Part shown: positions 9,250 to 17,413 of the stretch, piece after piece | How the letters are laid out: each line of letters starts with the position of its first letter | Numbering within the stretch: position 1 is the stretch's first letter | Origin: Heyndrickxia sporothermodurans | GTDB lineage: Bacteria; Bacillota; Bacilli; Bacillales; Bacillaceae_C | Direction of reading: 5' to 3' | Length of the DNA: 64,000 nucleotides | Assembly: GCA_016756695.1 (NCBI GenBank) | Contig: CP066701.1 | Span: 776,001-840,000 of the forward strand | The notes under the pieces: model-generated | What the model was told of the DNA's origin: nothing | The model's database searches: none | The model's input: only the letters and a program-made list of their open reading frames with translations | Program-made: the position numbers and the translations under genes

Positions 9250-9957
9250 TTATTTTTTAACCAAGTACACTCTTTCTGGTCTCCCTACCGTCCCATATGC
9301 TAAATCAGCTTCAATTTTTTCCCCCGACACAAGATGTTCCAGATAGCGCCTAGCTGTTGTTCTGCTCACACCCATTTCTTGGGCAACAAACTCTGCCGTT
9401 ACTCCAACCGAAGCTGTTTTGAGAACTTCTAACACCTTTATTAAGGTTAGTGGATCAATTCCTTTCGGCAGCTGAGATTTATCCTTCGGAAGACGATTTT
9501 TTTCCTTTTGCAAAAGCTGATCGATCTGTTCCTGTGTAATATGTGGATAATCCATACCTAATGTCTCTAGCTTGCATTGAAAATCTCGATATTGAATTAA
9601 TGCCTGTTTAAATCTTTCAAATACAACAGGCTTAATAATATAATCAAAGACACCTATGCTAATAGCTTCTTGCACTTTATCAATTTCCTTCGCTGCCGTA
9701 ATCATAATCACGCCCATCTGTTTACGCTGTTGTTTGGCTTCTTTCAATAATGCGAGACCATCCATATCCGGGAAGTGAACATCTAATAACAGAAGGTCAG
9801 GTTGCAAAATATCAATATAGCTTTTCGCTTCTAAATAACTCGCGGCAATCCCCACTGTTTGGAATCCCTCTATTTGTTCAATGAATCGCTTTTGTATTTC
9901 AGCGACCCTTAAGTCATCCTCAATAATAAGTACCTCGATCGTTCTATTGCCAATCAA
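9250..9957 (-). CDS. CitT/DcuR-type response regulator
   Basis: The receiver domain has 'VLIIEDD' at the start, the phosphoacceptor in 'LLLLDVHFPDMDG' and the conserved Lys in 'DYIIKPV'. The C-terminal helix-turn-helix is 'GVTAEFVAQEMGVSRTTARR' followed by 'GRPERVY', the CitT/MalR subtype. The kinase gene upstream ends at 9959, so the pair is coupled. An ATG at 9972 overlaps the kinase stop, but GGGGGGA lies 6 nt before a TTG at 9957, which I prefer. It probably controls the tct genes upstream, as CitST-type systems control citrate uptake in Bacillus. Its DNA-binding end is clearly homologous to the C-terminus of the chimera at 17414-18832. Confidence 0.9.
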   Translation of the reverse strand: MIGNRTIEVLIIEDDLRVAEIQKRFIEQIEGFQTVGIAASYLEAKSYIDILQPDLLLLDVHFPDMDGLALLKEAKQQRKQMGVIMITAAKEIDKVQEAISIGVFDYIIKPVVFERFKQALIQYRDFQCKLETLGMDYPHITQEQIDQLLQKEKNRLPKDKSQLPKGIDPLTLIKVLEVLKTASVGVTAEFVAQEMGVSRTTARRYLEHLVSGEKIEADLAYGTVGRPERVYLVKK

Positions 9958-9958
9958 A

Positions 9959-11545
9959 CTAAATCCCCCCATTTTTTGGTATAGCTACCGTGAATACCGT
10001 GCCCTCTCCTTCATTCGTTGAAAAGGTTATCGTTCCCCCAAGAGCATGGATCTCTTTTTGAACGAGACACAAGCCAATCCCCGCATTCGTATTCTTATTC
10101 TTTGTCGTATATCCTTCCTGGAAAATTCTTTTCGCTTCGTCCTTCGCGATTCCATTTCCATTATCTTCAACCTCTATAATTAGCTCTTTTCCGAGATCGG
10201 TTAAAAAGAGCGCTACTTTTTTCTCTTCTTTTCCATTTTCCCTAACCGCATCAAATGCATTATTGATCAGGTTGCCAATAATCGTTACCAATGAATCCCG
10301 ACTTATTTCCGCGGGGACATCGATGAAGCTACTATCGCGATCAATTGAGAAATCTATTTTCAGCTCACTCGCCAAACTGACTTTGCCAAGAATGAAACCA
10401 GCTAATATTGGGTCAGGAATCTCTTTCATGAGAAAGTGAATAATTCCTTGTGCGACATCCACCTCTTTGGAAATAAAATCAATTGCTTCCTTGTATGATC
10501 CTAGTTGAATGAGACCAAGTAACGTATAAAGTCTGTTCGAATATTCATGCGTCTGGGCCCGTAACCCTTCCGCATAAGCTTTTACATGTGAAAGTTCCTG
10601 AAGCAGGTAAGACAGATCATTTTTGTTCCTAAGGCTGGCCACTGCCCCAATCACTACTCCTCGTTTATCAAAAATTGGAATTCGATTAGCTAAATAGACT
10701 TCTCCTAGAATCATAAATTCTCGATCATATTCAGCTTGTCCGGTCTTTACGACATCTAGTAGCCGTGTATTTTCGAGAACGTCATCAATCCGTTTCCCTC
10801 TAAGAAGAATATCATTCGGTACGTGAAGAATTTTGTGAGCCGTTTCATTTACAACCGTTATTAGACCTTTCGTATCTACGGCAATAATCCCTTCATGAAT
10901 GGATTCCAAAATAGCATGCTTCTCCTGATACATCCAAGCAATTTCCTCCGGCTCAAGTCCAAAGATCGCCTTTTTGATATGTAAAGATATTAGGAGAGAA
11001 ATCAGTAAACCGCCTAGCAAAATCCCTATTGTCGTCATGAAAATCCTTTTTTGAACTTTAGAAACTTCCTCAGCAATATCGGTTTGAAGATAACCGACAG
11101 AAACGACGCCAATCACTTTTCCTTGATAGAAGATAGGCGCCTTCCCCCTCAAGGACGGACCTAGTGTTCCGGTTGATTCTGATATGGCTGATTTTCCTTT
11201 AAAAGCCGCTTCATTGTCACCGCCCACCATCCTATGTCCAATTCGGTTTGGATTTGGATGGGAATAACGAATTTCATTTCGATTGCCAATTACGATGAAT
11301 TCTGCGCCCACCTGTTTTCGAATCTTCTCCGCAATAGGTTGGATAATACTAGCCGGATCTTTCGTATAAAAGGCTTCTTGAATATTTGGCATATTAGAAA
11401 TGGATTGTGCTACAGCTAAAGCATTTTTTCCCTTTTCATGCTTTAAATTGGACTCCATTATATTTTTATAAGTAAATTCAAAAATTCCCCCCATTAACAT
11501 AATGAGAAAACTTAATCCAAGCATTAATTTCGTATGTAATCGCAT
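9959..11545 (-). CDS. CitS/DcuS-type sensor histidine kinase
   Basis: This 528-residue membrane kinase has one helix near residues 7-27 and a second near 170-190. Between them is an extracellular PDC sensor domain with 'EFIVIGNRNEIRYSHPNPNR', the dicarboxylate/citrate sensor signature. A PAS domain, the phosphoacceptor His in 'RAQTHEYSNRLYTLLGL', the N box 'IGNLINNAFDAV' and the G boxes 'VEDNGNGIA' and 'NAGIGLCLV' follow. All catalytic motifs are present. It lies downstream of tctA, separated by a terminator and followed by its regulator. Citrate or a related tri-/dicarboxylate is the likely ligand, inferred from the tct neighbours. Confidence 0.92.
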   Translation of the reverse strand: MRLHTKLMLGLSFLIMLMGGIFEFTYKNIMESNLKHEKGKNALAVAQSISNMPNIQEAFYTKDPASIIQPIAEKIRKQVGAEFIVIGNRNEIRYSHPNPNRIGHRMVGGDNEAAFKGKSAISESTGTLGPSLRGKAPIFYQGKVIGVVSVGYLQTDIAEEVSKVQKRIFMTTIGILLGGLLISLLISLHIKKAIFGLEPEEIAWMYQEKHAILESIHEGIIAVDTKGLITVVNETAHKILHVPNDILLRGKRIDDVLENTRLLDVVKTGQAEYDREFMILGEVYLANRIPIFDKRGVVIGAVASLRNKNDLSYLLQELSHVKAYAEGLRAQTHEYSNRLYTLLGLIQLGSYKEAIDFISKEVDVAQGIIHFLMKEIPDPILAGFILGKVSLASELKIDFSIDRDSSFIDVPAEISRDSLVTIIGNLINNAFDAVRENGKEEKKVALFLTDLGKELIIEVEDNGNGIAKDEAKRIFQEGYTTKNKNTNAGIGLCLVQKEIHALGGTITFSTNEGEGTVFTVAIPKNGGI

Positions 11546-11651
11546 CCAATCACCTCTGCTGTAAAAGCAATGTAACTTAACAAATCGAAATGAACTTTGT
11601 TTGAATTGTTACATTTTATAAAATTCTTAATAATTATACTATTTTTACAAA

Positions 11652-11677
11652 AAAAACTCCTCAAAAAAGGAGTTTTT
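11652..11677 (-). terminator. Terminator of the tctCBA operon
   Basis: AAAAACTCC (11652-11660) pairs with GGAGTTTTT (11669-11677). On the minus strand it is followed by a T-run just after the tctA stop. It separates tctA from the kinase gene, so citST-like expression needs its own promoter or readthrough. Confidence 0.85.
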
Positions 11678-11699
11678 CATCTATTACACTTATTGATTC

Positions 11700-13226
11700 T
11701 TACCCTTCTACATTAATAACCACTTTCTTGCCTCTTGCTTTTAACAATACTGGGATGGTTAACCAAAGGACTGTCACAATTAAAAACGCAAGGGAGATTG
11801 GGCGAGTGAAGAATACCCCATAATCACCATTTGAAATAGTTAAGGCTCTTCGCAAATTGTTCTCAATCATCGGTCCTAATATAAGCCCTAATACTAGGGG
11901 AGCGATAGGATAATCATTCTTGTTAAGGAAATAGCCAAAAACCCCACACCCTAGTAATAATAGTAAATCATTGGTTGAAACCTGTACGGCATAAACCCCA
12001 AAAATGGAAATAGCAATAATCATCGGGATTAAAAACTGTTTAGGTGTTTGAATAATTTTAGCAAATACTTTAACAAGTGGTAGATTTAGAATGAGCAGCA
12101 TAAAGTTTCCTATAAACATACTTGCAATCAATCCCCACGCTACTTGTGGATGATCATCAAACAATAATGGGCCCGGCTGGACATTATACATCATTAATGC
12201 TCCCATTAATATGGCCGTAGTGCCCGATCCTGGTATTCCTAATGTTAATAAAGGAATCATCGCACCACCTGAAGCTGCATTATTAGCGGTTTCAGGAGCC
12301 GCTACTCCAGCAATCGTTCCGGTCCCGAATTTCTCAGGATTTTTTGAAATTCTTTTTTCCAATAGATAAGAAAAAAAGGAAGCTAATGTCGCACCTGCAC
12401 CTGGCAAGATCCCAACGAAGAAGCCTAATATTGAGCCACGAGCGATTGGCCCCGCCGATTCCTTCATTTCTTCTTTTGTTGGAAGCATATTATTAATTTT
12501 CGCAATATTTCCATCCTCTTCTTCTTTTTCCAAGATGGTCTTGAAAACTTCACCGAGGGCAAACAAACCAACTGCAATTGTCAAGAATTCAATTCCTTGG
12601 TAAAGCCAAGGTATATCAAATGTAAAACGGGCAATCCCGGATACGTTATCTATCCCAATGGTTCCAAGTAGTAATCCGCAAACCGTCATGATTAACGCTT
12701 TAGTTACTGATTTTCCCGCTAGTCCACTTACAGCAGCAAGTCCTAACAGCATAAGCGAAAAATATTCAGCAGGTCCAAATTTAAGAGCTATATTGGATAA
12801 TGGCTGGGCTAATGCTATCAAGGCAATGATTGTGACAACACCACCTACAAATGATCCAATCGCCGCTATAGACAAGGCGCTTCCCGCTCTTCCCTTCTTT
12901 GCCATTTGATAGCCATCCAATGTTGTCACTACCGAAGAAGATTCACCAGGGGTATTTATTAGGATCGATGTCGTTGAACCTCCATACATCGCACCATAAT
13001 ACACACCTGCAAGGAGGATGATCGCACTTGTTGCAGCAGTCTCCGGAGGAAGCCCGCCAGTAATCGATGCGGTAACCGGGATTAATAATGCAACACCACT
13101 CATAGGACCAATTCCCGGAAGCACTCCTACAGCTGTGCCAATTAATACACCTACAAACGCAAATAAAATATTATACCAAGTCAATGCCGTTTCAAATCCG
13201 TGCAATAAATATTCAAATGTGCTCAT
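11700..13226 (-). CDS. tctA: Tripartite tricarboxylate transporter large membrane subunit TctA
   Basis: TctA is the twelve-helix membrane permease of the TTT family, which imports citrate and related acids with the help of TctB and a periplasmic-type binding protein. The 508-residue protein has the TctA signatures 'GVLPGIGPMSGVALLIPVT' and 'GILPGAGATLASFFSYLLEK', a duplicated motif. It is the third gene of tctC-tctB-tctA, 18 bp after tctB, and is closed by the terminator at 11652. Start ATG 13226 has a GGAGG-type site. Substrate is inferred from the adjacent CitST-like system. Confidence 0.93.
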   Translation of the reverse strand: MSTFEYLLHGFETALTWYNILFAFVGVLIGTAVGVLPGIGPMSGVALLIPVTASITGGLPPETAATSAIILLAGVYYGAMYGGSTTSILINTPGESSSVVTTLDGYQMAKKGRAGSALSIAAIGSFVGGVVTIIALIALAQPLSNIALKFGPAEYFSLMLLGLAAVSGLAGKSVTKALIMTVCGLLLGTIGIDNVSGIARFTFDIPWLYQGIEFLTIAVGLFALGEVFKTILEKEEEDGNIAKINNMLPTKEEMKESAGPIARGSILGFFVGILPGAGATLASFFSYLLEKRISKNPEKFGTGTIAGVAAPETANNAASGGAMIPLLTLGIPGSGTTAILMGALMMYNVQPGPLLFDDHPQVAWGLIASMFIGNFMLLILNLPLVKVFAKIIQTPKQFLIPMIIAISIFGVYAVQVSTNDLLLLLGCGVFGYFLNKNDYPIAPLVLGLILGPMIENNLRRALTISNGDYGVFFTRPISLAFLIVTVLWLTIPVLLKARGKKVVINVEG

Positions 13227-13244
13227 CTTACAGCTCCTCCTTTC

Positions 13245-13697
13245 CTACGAAAACCAAATCGGCCACCCAGGAAGTGTTCCTTTTAAAAGACCTACGAAAA
13301 GATAATAGACAGCCCCGGAAAATCCTGCCGAAATAATAATAGAGGTAATCCATTTCTTTCGTTCCATCGTCTGAAAACAAATAAAAAGAAATAAGAATGT
13401 TGTAATAACATATCCAATCGTTTCTAACGTTAATATGTAAATAAGGGTTGCCGCGAAAATAATCAAAAATGGCTTATATTGCAGCACTTCTTTCTTCCCT
13501 TGTCCTTGTGTACGTAATGATTCATAAAATAAACGAATACTCAATAAGGAAAGTATAATACCGAGAATAAATGGAAATATATCTGGCCCCACTTTACTGC
13601 CATACGAAGAACTAGCAAGATGTTTACTACCAATCATAAATAAGACGCCTACAGCTAGAAAGACAACAGCGGCAATACGATCAAATTTAATGCTCAT
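13245..13697 (-). CDS. tctB: Tripartite tricarboxylate transporter small membrane subunit TctB
   Basis: TctB is the small four-helix subunit of TTT transporters. The 150-residue protein has four hydrophobic segments and the family's conserved 'SSYGSKVGPDIFPFILGIIL' stretch. It lies between tctC and tctA, its normal place. TctB proteins vary a lot in sequence, so position and topology carry much of the call. An AGGAGGGGGATT site precedes ATG 13697. Confidence 0.88.
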   Translation of the reverse strand: MSIKFDRIAAVVFLAVGVLFMIGSKHLASSSYGSKVGPDIFPFILGIILSLLSIRLFYESLRTQGQGKKEVLQYKPFLIIFAATLIYILTLETIGYVITTFLFLFICFQTMERKKWITSIIISAGFSGAVYYLFVGLLKGTLPGWPIWFS

Positions 13698-13791
13698 TTA
13701 CAATCCCCCTCCTATAAGAATAAAACTAAAGCTATTCAACGTGACCAATTCAGTTTGGAACTGATCACGATGAAAAGTCAGCCTCTCCTAC

Positions 13792-14820
13792 TTACTTTTG
13801 CATACCTAATGCTTCTAATAGTTGTTGCACTTGTGTTTCTTGTTCATCTAAAAATTTCTTGAATTCTTCGCTATTTTTATATTCCATTTCCCAGCCTTGC
13901 GTTTCGACTTCTTTTTTCCATTCAGGCGTTTCAACTAACTTGCCAATCGTTTTCTCCCAGTATGATTTCGCTTCGTCGGACATTTTCTCCGGACCAAACA
14001 CACCGCGCCAAATCGTGAATTCTGCGTCAACTCCTTGTTCTTTTGCTGTTGGAATATCTTTGAATTCTCCTTCTAATCGTTCAGAAGCAGTAATAGCTAA
14101 TACACGAACTTTACCTGCCTTTAAAAATTCCTGCACACTTGAGGCATCTGTTCCGATAACATCAGCATTTCCACCGAGCAGAGCAGTGATTGCTTCCCCG
14201 CCCCCATCATAAGAAACATATTTGACTTTCGTCGGATCGACACCGTATTTGAAAGCTGGAAGAATGGCAACTAAGTGATCCATTGATCCTAGTGCTGATC
14301 CACCGGCGAAAGTAAGTTTGCTAGGATTTTTCTTCACTTCTTCTAGAACGGATTTCAAATCTTTAAATTTTGAATCCGCTTTTACAACAATCGCTCCATA
14401 ATCTTTCGTCAATTGTGCTAATGGCGTTGTATTTTTATAACCATAAGGACTATTTCCTTCTTTTTTCAGGTTATTAATAATGATTGGAGGAGAATTCACA
14501 AATAACATATCGTTATTACTTTTCTGTTGGGTTGCGTATTCTGCCATGAAGACAGCTCCCCCGCCACCAGGCTTATTCTCGACTGTCATCGGAACTTCGA
14601 CAAGCTTCGTCTCGCTTAATACCTTTGTGAATGAACGTGCAGTTAAATCCCATCCACCACCTGCACCGGAAGGAGCCACAACCGAAATCGCTTTCTTCGG
14701 ATAGCCTGTACTTTCCTTCTTCTTATCAGTGCCTGAAGCACCATCGCTACTGCAGGCACCTAAACTTAAGGCTAAAGCTCCTGCACAAAGAAGTGTTGAA
14801 ATTTTTTTCATTTTTAACAT
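13792..14820 (-). CDS. tctC: Tricarboxylate-binding lipoprotein TctC (Bug family)
   Basis: This extracellular solute-binding protein delivers the substrate to TctAB. The signal peptide ends in a lipobox, 'LSLGACSS', so it is a lipoprotein, as expected in a Gram-positive. The mature protein has the Bug/TctC fold markers 'VVAPSGAGGGWDLTAR' and 'KPGGGGAVFMAEYA'. Length (342 residues) is normal. It is the first gene of the operon. A near-perfect cre box 13 bp upstream of ATG 14820 suggests carbon catabolite repression. An internal ATG at 14811 is also possible. Confidence 0.92.
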   Translation of the reverse strand: MLKMKKISTLLCAGALALSLGACSSDGASGTDKKKESTGYPKKAISVVAPSGAGGGWDLTARSFTKVLSETKLVEVPMTVENKPGGGGAVFMAEYATQQKSNNDMLFVNSPPIIINNLKKEGNSPYGYKNTTPLAQLTKDYGAIVVKADSKFKDLKSVLEEVKKNPSKLTFAGGSALGSMDHLVAILPAFKYGVDPTKVKYVSYDGGGEAITALLGGNADVIGTDASSVQEFLKAGKVRVLAITASERLEGEFKDIPTAKEQGVDAEFTIWRGVFGPEKMSDEAKSYWEKTIGKLVETPEWKKEVETQGWEMEYKNSEEFKKFLDEQETQVQQLLEALGMQK

Positions 14821-14832
14821 ATAAATCCCCCT

Positions 14833-14846
14833 TGTAAACGTTTTCT
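14833..14846 (-). promoter_or_regulatory. Catabolite-responsive element (cre) upstream of tctC
   Basis: TGTAAACGTTTTCT matches the CcpA consensus TGWAANCGNTNWCA at 13 of 14 positions. It sits just upstream of the tctC ribosome-binding site. A promoter-proximal or roadblock position would repress the operon when glucose is available. CcpA binding is inferred. Confidence 0.6.
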
Positions 14847-15086
14847 AAATTTTATAATAACTTGGGCATTTTGTTTGATTAATCATTTAAAAAGCATTAA
14901 AAACATAAGTCCTATTTTGTTCATAAAATACACGAAAAGTTGCCACCAAATCTGTATTCAAAAAACTTTCTCTTTTATAGATTTGACTAAGTAGGTTGAA
15001 CTTGTCAGCGAAACGAACCTAGTAAACAATTTTATTGTTAATATGTTTCTCCCAACAGCTCTATGAAGCACTTCCTTTACAATAAA
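14847..15086. other. tctC upstream intergenic region
   Basis: The stretch between tctC and the AbrB-family gene must hold the tct promoter. It is AT-rich. A short inverted repeat, TAGGTT near 14992 and AACCTA near 15016, is visible but unassigned. I see no gene. Confidence 0.4.
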
Positions 15087-15116
15087 AAAAAGAAGAGTTT
15101 AGAAGCTCTTCTTTTT
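15087..15116 (-). terminator. Terminator after the AbrB-family transporter gene
   Basis: AAAAGAAGAG and CTCTTCTTTT form a strong hairpin with A/T flanks, 26 bp after the stop at 15142 on the minus strand. Confidence 0.8.
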
Positions 15117-15141
15117 GAACGAGTGTATTTAAAGTGTCTAT

Positions 15142-16290
15142 TTAAGCAGATATACGCGACTGCGCCCGCGTCATTTTTCGGACTTCCCACTGTTTTAACC
15201 CCCTAAACAGTGTAGGAAGAATTATACAAACAACGAGTACACGAAGCACTTGGACGACGACTACAAAAGTGGAATCTGCATCAAGTACAGCTGATGTCGT
15301 AGCCATTTCTGCAATCCCACCAGGGGCAAATGCGAGCATCGAAGTAATGAAAGAAATACCTGTGATGATGGATACAAAATAGGCACAAACGAGCATCGAA
15401 ACGATCAATCCAATGGTCGTTAAAAGTGAAACCCACATTGTTTTTCCAATACCCGTGAGCATCTCTTTATAGAAACGTGATCCAATGCTTGAAGCGATAA
15501 AAATTTGCGATAAAATAATGGCACTATGAGGCCACCAGGCGATCATATCGTGACCGGCAAAGGTGGAACCTAAAGTTTGCAAACAACCAACCCCCAGCAT
15601 TCCGCCGACTAACCATGGGGCCGGAAACTTCAAGTGTTTACCAATATAATAGCCACCCCATACCCCAAATGCTAGGATCAAAGTCCATAAGAGATAACTC
15701 CATTCAAATCCAGAGACACCCCCGGAAGAAACAACATCACTATTGGCTATAACATGGTTGGCAGGATGATGCGACCATGTCGAAGCGAAGAGCGGTATTG
15801 TCAGCACGACAAGAAAAACACGCATCGTTTGAATGATCGTTACCACGATGGTATTGGCCCCTACCTCTTCTGCAATACTAGGCATAGCACTTAACCCTCC
15901 TGGTGAAGTTCCGAAAAAGCTTGTAATCATATCTGTTTGACTAAATTTCCAAAGAACCAATCCGGATATAAGGGCAAAAATAATGGATAGAAATAGCATA
16001 ACCAAAATAACTAACCAATGATCCTTAAACGTATGAACGACAGATAAATTAATTTTTTGTCCCAATTCAATTGCTAATATACATTGACCTATTCTTAGCC
16101 AGTATGGCGGGAGTCCTTTTTGTTCACGGGGAATCTTTAAAAATGCTGGTCTTTTAAATGAAAGAAAGGCTGCAATCAGTAAAGTTCCAATCATCCACCC
16201 AATCGAAAGACCTGCCAAAGAAAGAACAAGTCCACCGATACTGCTGATGATCATAAAACAAATGCTTTGAAATAATGATTTCCTTTTCAA
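15142..16290 (-). CDS. AbrB-family membrane protein (PF05145 type, putative transporter)
   Basis: This 382-residue protein has about ten hydrophobic segments in two repeated halves. Each half carries the family pattern, 'GTSPGGLSAMPSIAEEVGAN' in the first and 'FAPGGIAEMATTSAVLDAD' in the second. Members are often named AbrB or ammonia monooxygenase, but this is not the transition-state regulator AbrB. The function is not known; several sit beside tricarboxylate transporters, as here. The start appears to be TTG 16290, preceded by AAGAAGGA. It is divergent from the LysR gene at 16447, a layout typical of a LysR regulator and its target. Confidence 0.82.
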   Translation of the reverse strand: MKRKSLFQSICFMIISSIGGLVLSLAGLSIGWMIGTLLIAAFLSFKRPAFLKIPREQKGLPPYWLRIGQCILAIELGQKINLSVVHTFKDHWLVILVMLFLSIIFALISGLVLWKFSQTDMITSFFGTSPGGLSAMPSIAEEVGANTIVVTIIQTMRVFLVVLTIPLFASTWSHHPANHVIANSDVVSSGGVSGFEWSYLLWTLILAFGVWGGYYIGKHLKFPAPWLVGGMLGVGCLQTLGSTFAGHDMIAWWPHSAIILSQIFIASSIGSRFYKEMLTGIGKTMWVSLLTTIGLIVSMLVCAYFVSIITGISFITSMLAFAPGGIAEMATTSAVLDADSTFVVVVQVLRVLVVCIILPTLFRGLKQWEVRKMTRAQSRISA

Positions 16291-16446
16291 CCGATGTCCT
16301 TCTTTCTTTTGATATCTGTACTCTTGATGTGAAATAATAATTGATTCGCTATATAAATAACTATATTATAGATTAAGAAATAAATAAAATATTGATTTCT
16401 AATGATGAACCATCAAAAAAGTTGATGGCTAGATAAGGAGATTTCT

Positions 16447-17328
16447 ATGGATGATCGAGATTGGCTCATTTTACAAACCCTTTACCATGAGAAGAATATA
16501 ACGAAAGCTGCAAAGGAGCTATATATTTCCCAACCCGCATTAACAAATCGATTGCAGCAAATTGAGAAAGAATTTGGGGTTCAAATTGTCAATAGAGGCA
16601 GACGTGGTGTGCAATTTACACCACAGGGAGAATATTTAGCAAAAAGCGCACATGAAATTCTCTTAAGCATTCGTAAAATTAAAGAGAATGTTCGTAATAT
16701 GGAAAACTATGTAACGGGAACCTTAAGGATTGGGGTCACAAATTTCTTTGCCTATCATAAACTTCCTGAACTATTAAAGCTTTTTAAAGATCAGTATCCC
16801 AACATCGAATTCAAAATCTCGACAGGTTTCAGCGGAGATATCGCCAATTTAGTGAGTAATGATGATATCCACATAGGCTTTGTAAGAGGAGATTATGGGT
16901 GGAAGGAGAAAAAACATTTATTATTTGAAGAAAAAATTTGTATTGTCTCGAAAGAAAAAATCGACATTGAACGTCTTCCACAATTACCAAGAATCGATTA
17001 TCGGACAGATCATTTATTAAAAACATTAGTGGATCATTGGTGGGGAGAAAATTATTCTAAGCCGCCATTGATAAGCATTGAGGTTGATAAAGCGGAAACA
17101 TGCAAAGAAATGGTGATCAATGGGTTGGGCTATGCCATTTTACCAAGTATGATTTTAGACGATATTGACGGCCTTTATAAATCGGAAATCCGAACTAAAA
17201 ATAATGAAGCCATTTTACGAAAAACATGGATGTTTTACCATGAAGAATCATTAAAGTTAAGTATGGTGAAGGCTTTTGTTACCTTCATAGAGAATATCGA
17301 TTTTTACAGCATAAATAAACGTAAGTAG
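16447..17328 (+). CDS. LysR-family transcriptional regulator
   Basis: The N-terminal winged helix is clear: 'KNITKAAKELYISQPALTNR' followed by 'LQQIEKEFGVQ'. A substrate-binding effector domain follows, with 'GTLRIGVTNFFAYHKLPELL'. The length, 293 residues, is standard. AAGGAGAT lies 6 nt before ATG 16447. It is transcribed away from the AbrB-family membrane protein and towards the CitS/CitT chimera and the CitM-type transporter. By analogy with other LysR proteins it probably controls the divergent gene; the effector is unknown but may be a carboxylate. Confidence 0.9.
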   Translation: MDDRDWLILQTLYHEKNITKAAKELYISQPALTNRLQQIEKEFGVQIVNRGRRGVQFTPQGEYLAKSAHEILLSIRKIKENVRNMENYVTGTLRIGVTNFFAYHKLPELLKLFKDQYPNIEFKISTGFSGDIANLVSNDDIHIGFVRGDYGWKEKKHLLFEEKICIVSKEKIDIERLPQLPRIDYRTDHLLKTLVDHWWGENYSKPPLISIEVDKAETCKEMVINGLGYAILPSMILDDIDGLYKSEIRTKNNEAILRKTWMFYHEESLKLSMVKAFVTFIENIDFYSINKRK

Positions 17329-17413
17329 GGATTTCTTAATTGATATGAACATTTGAAACTTTTATACGTGGAAACAATAGTTTCATTCAACTTCATACTA
17401 GGAGGGATGCTGC

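Noticed and set aside
15142..16290. The AbrB-family protein as the transition-state regulator AbrB
   Set aside because: It is a multi-helix membrane protein sharing only the name.
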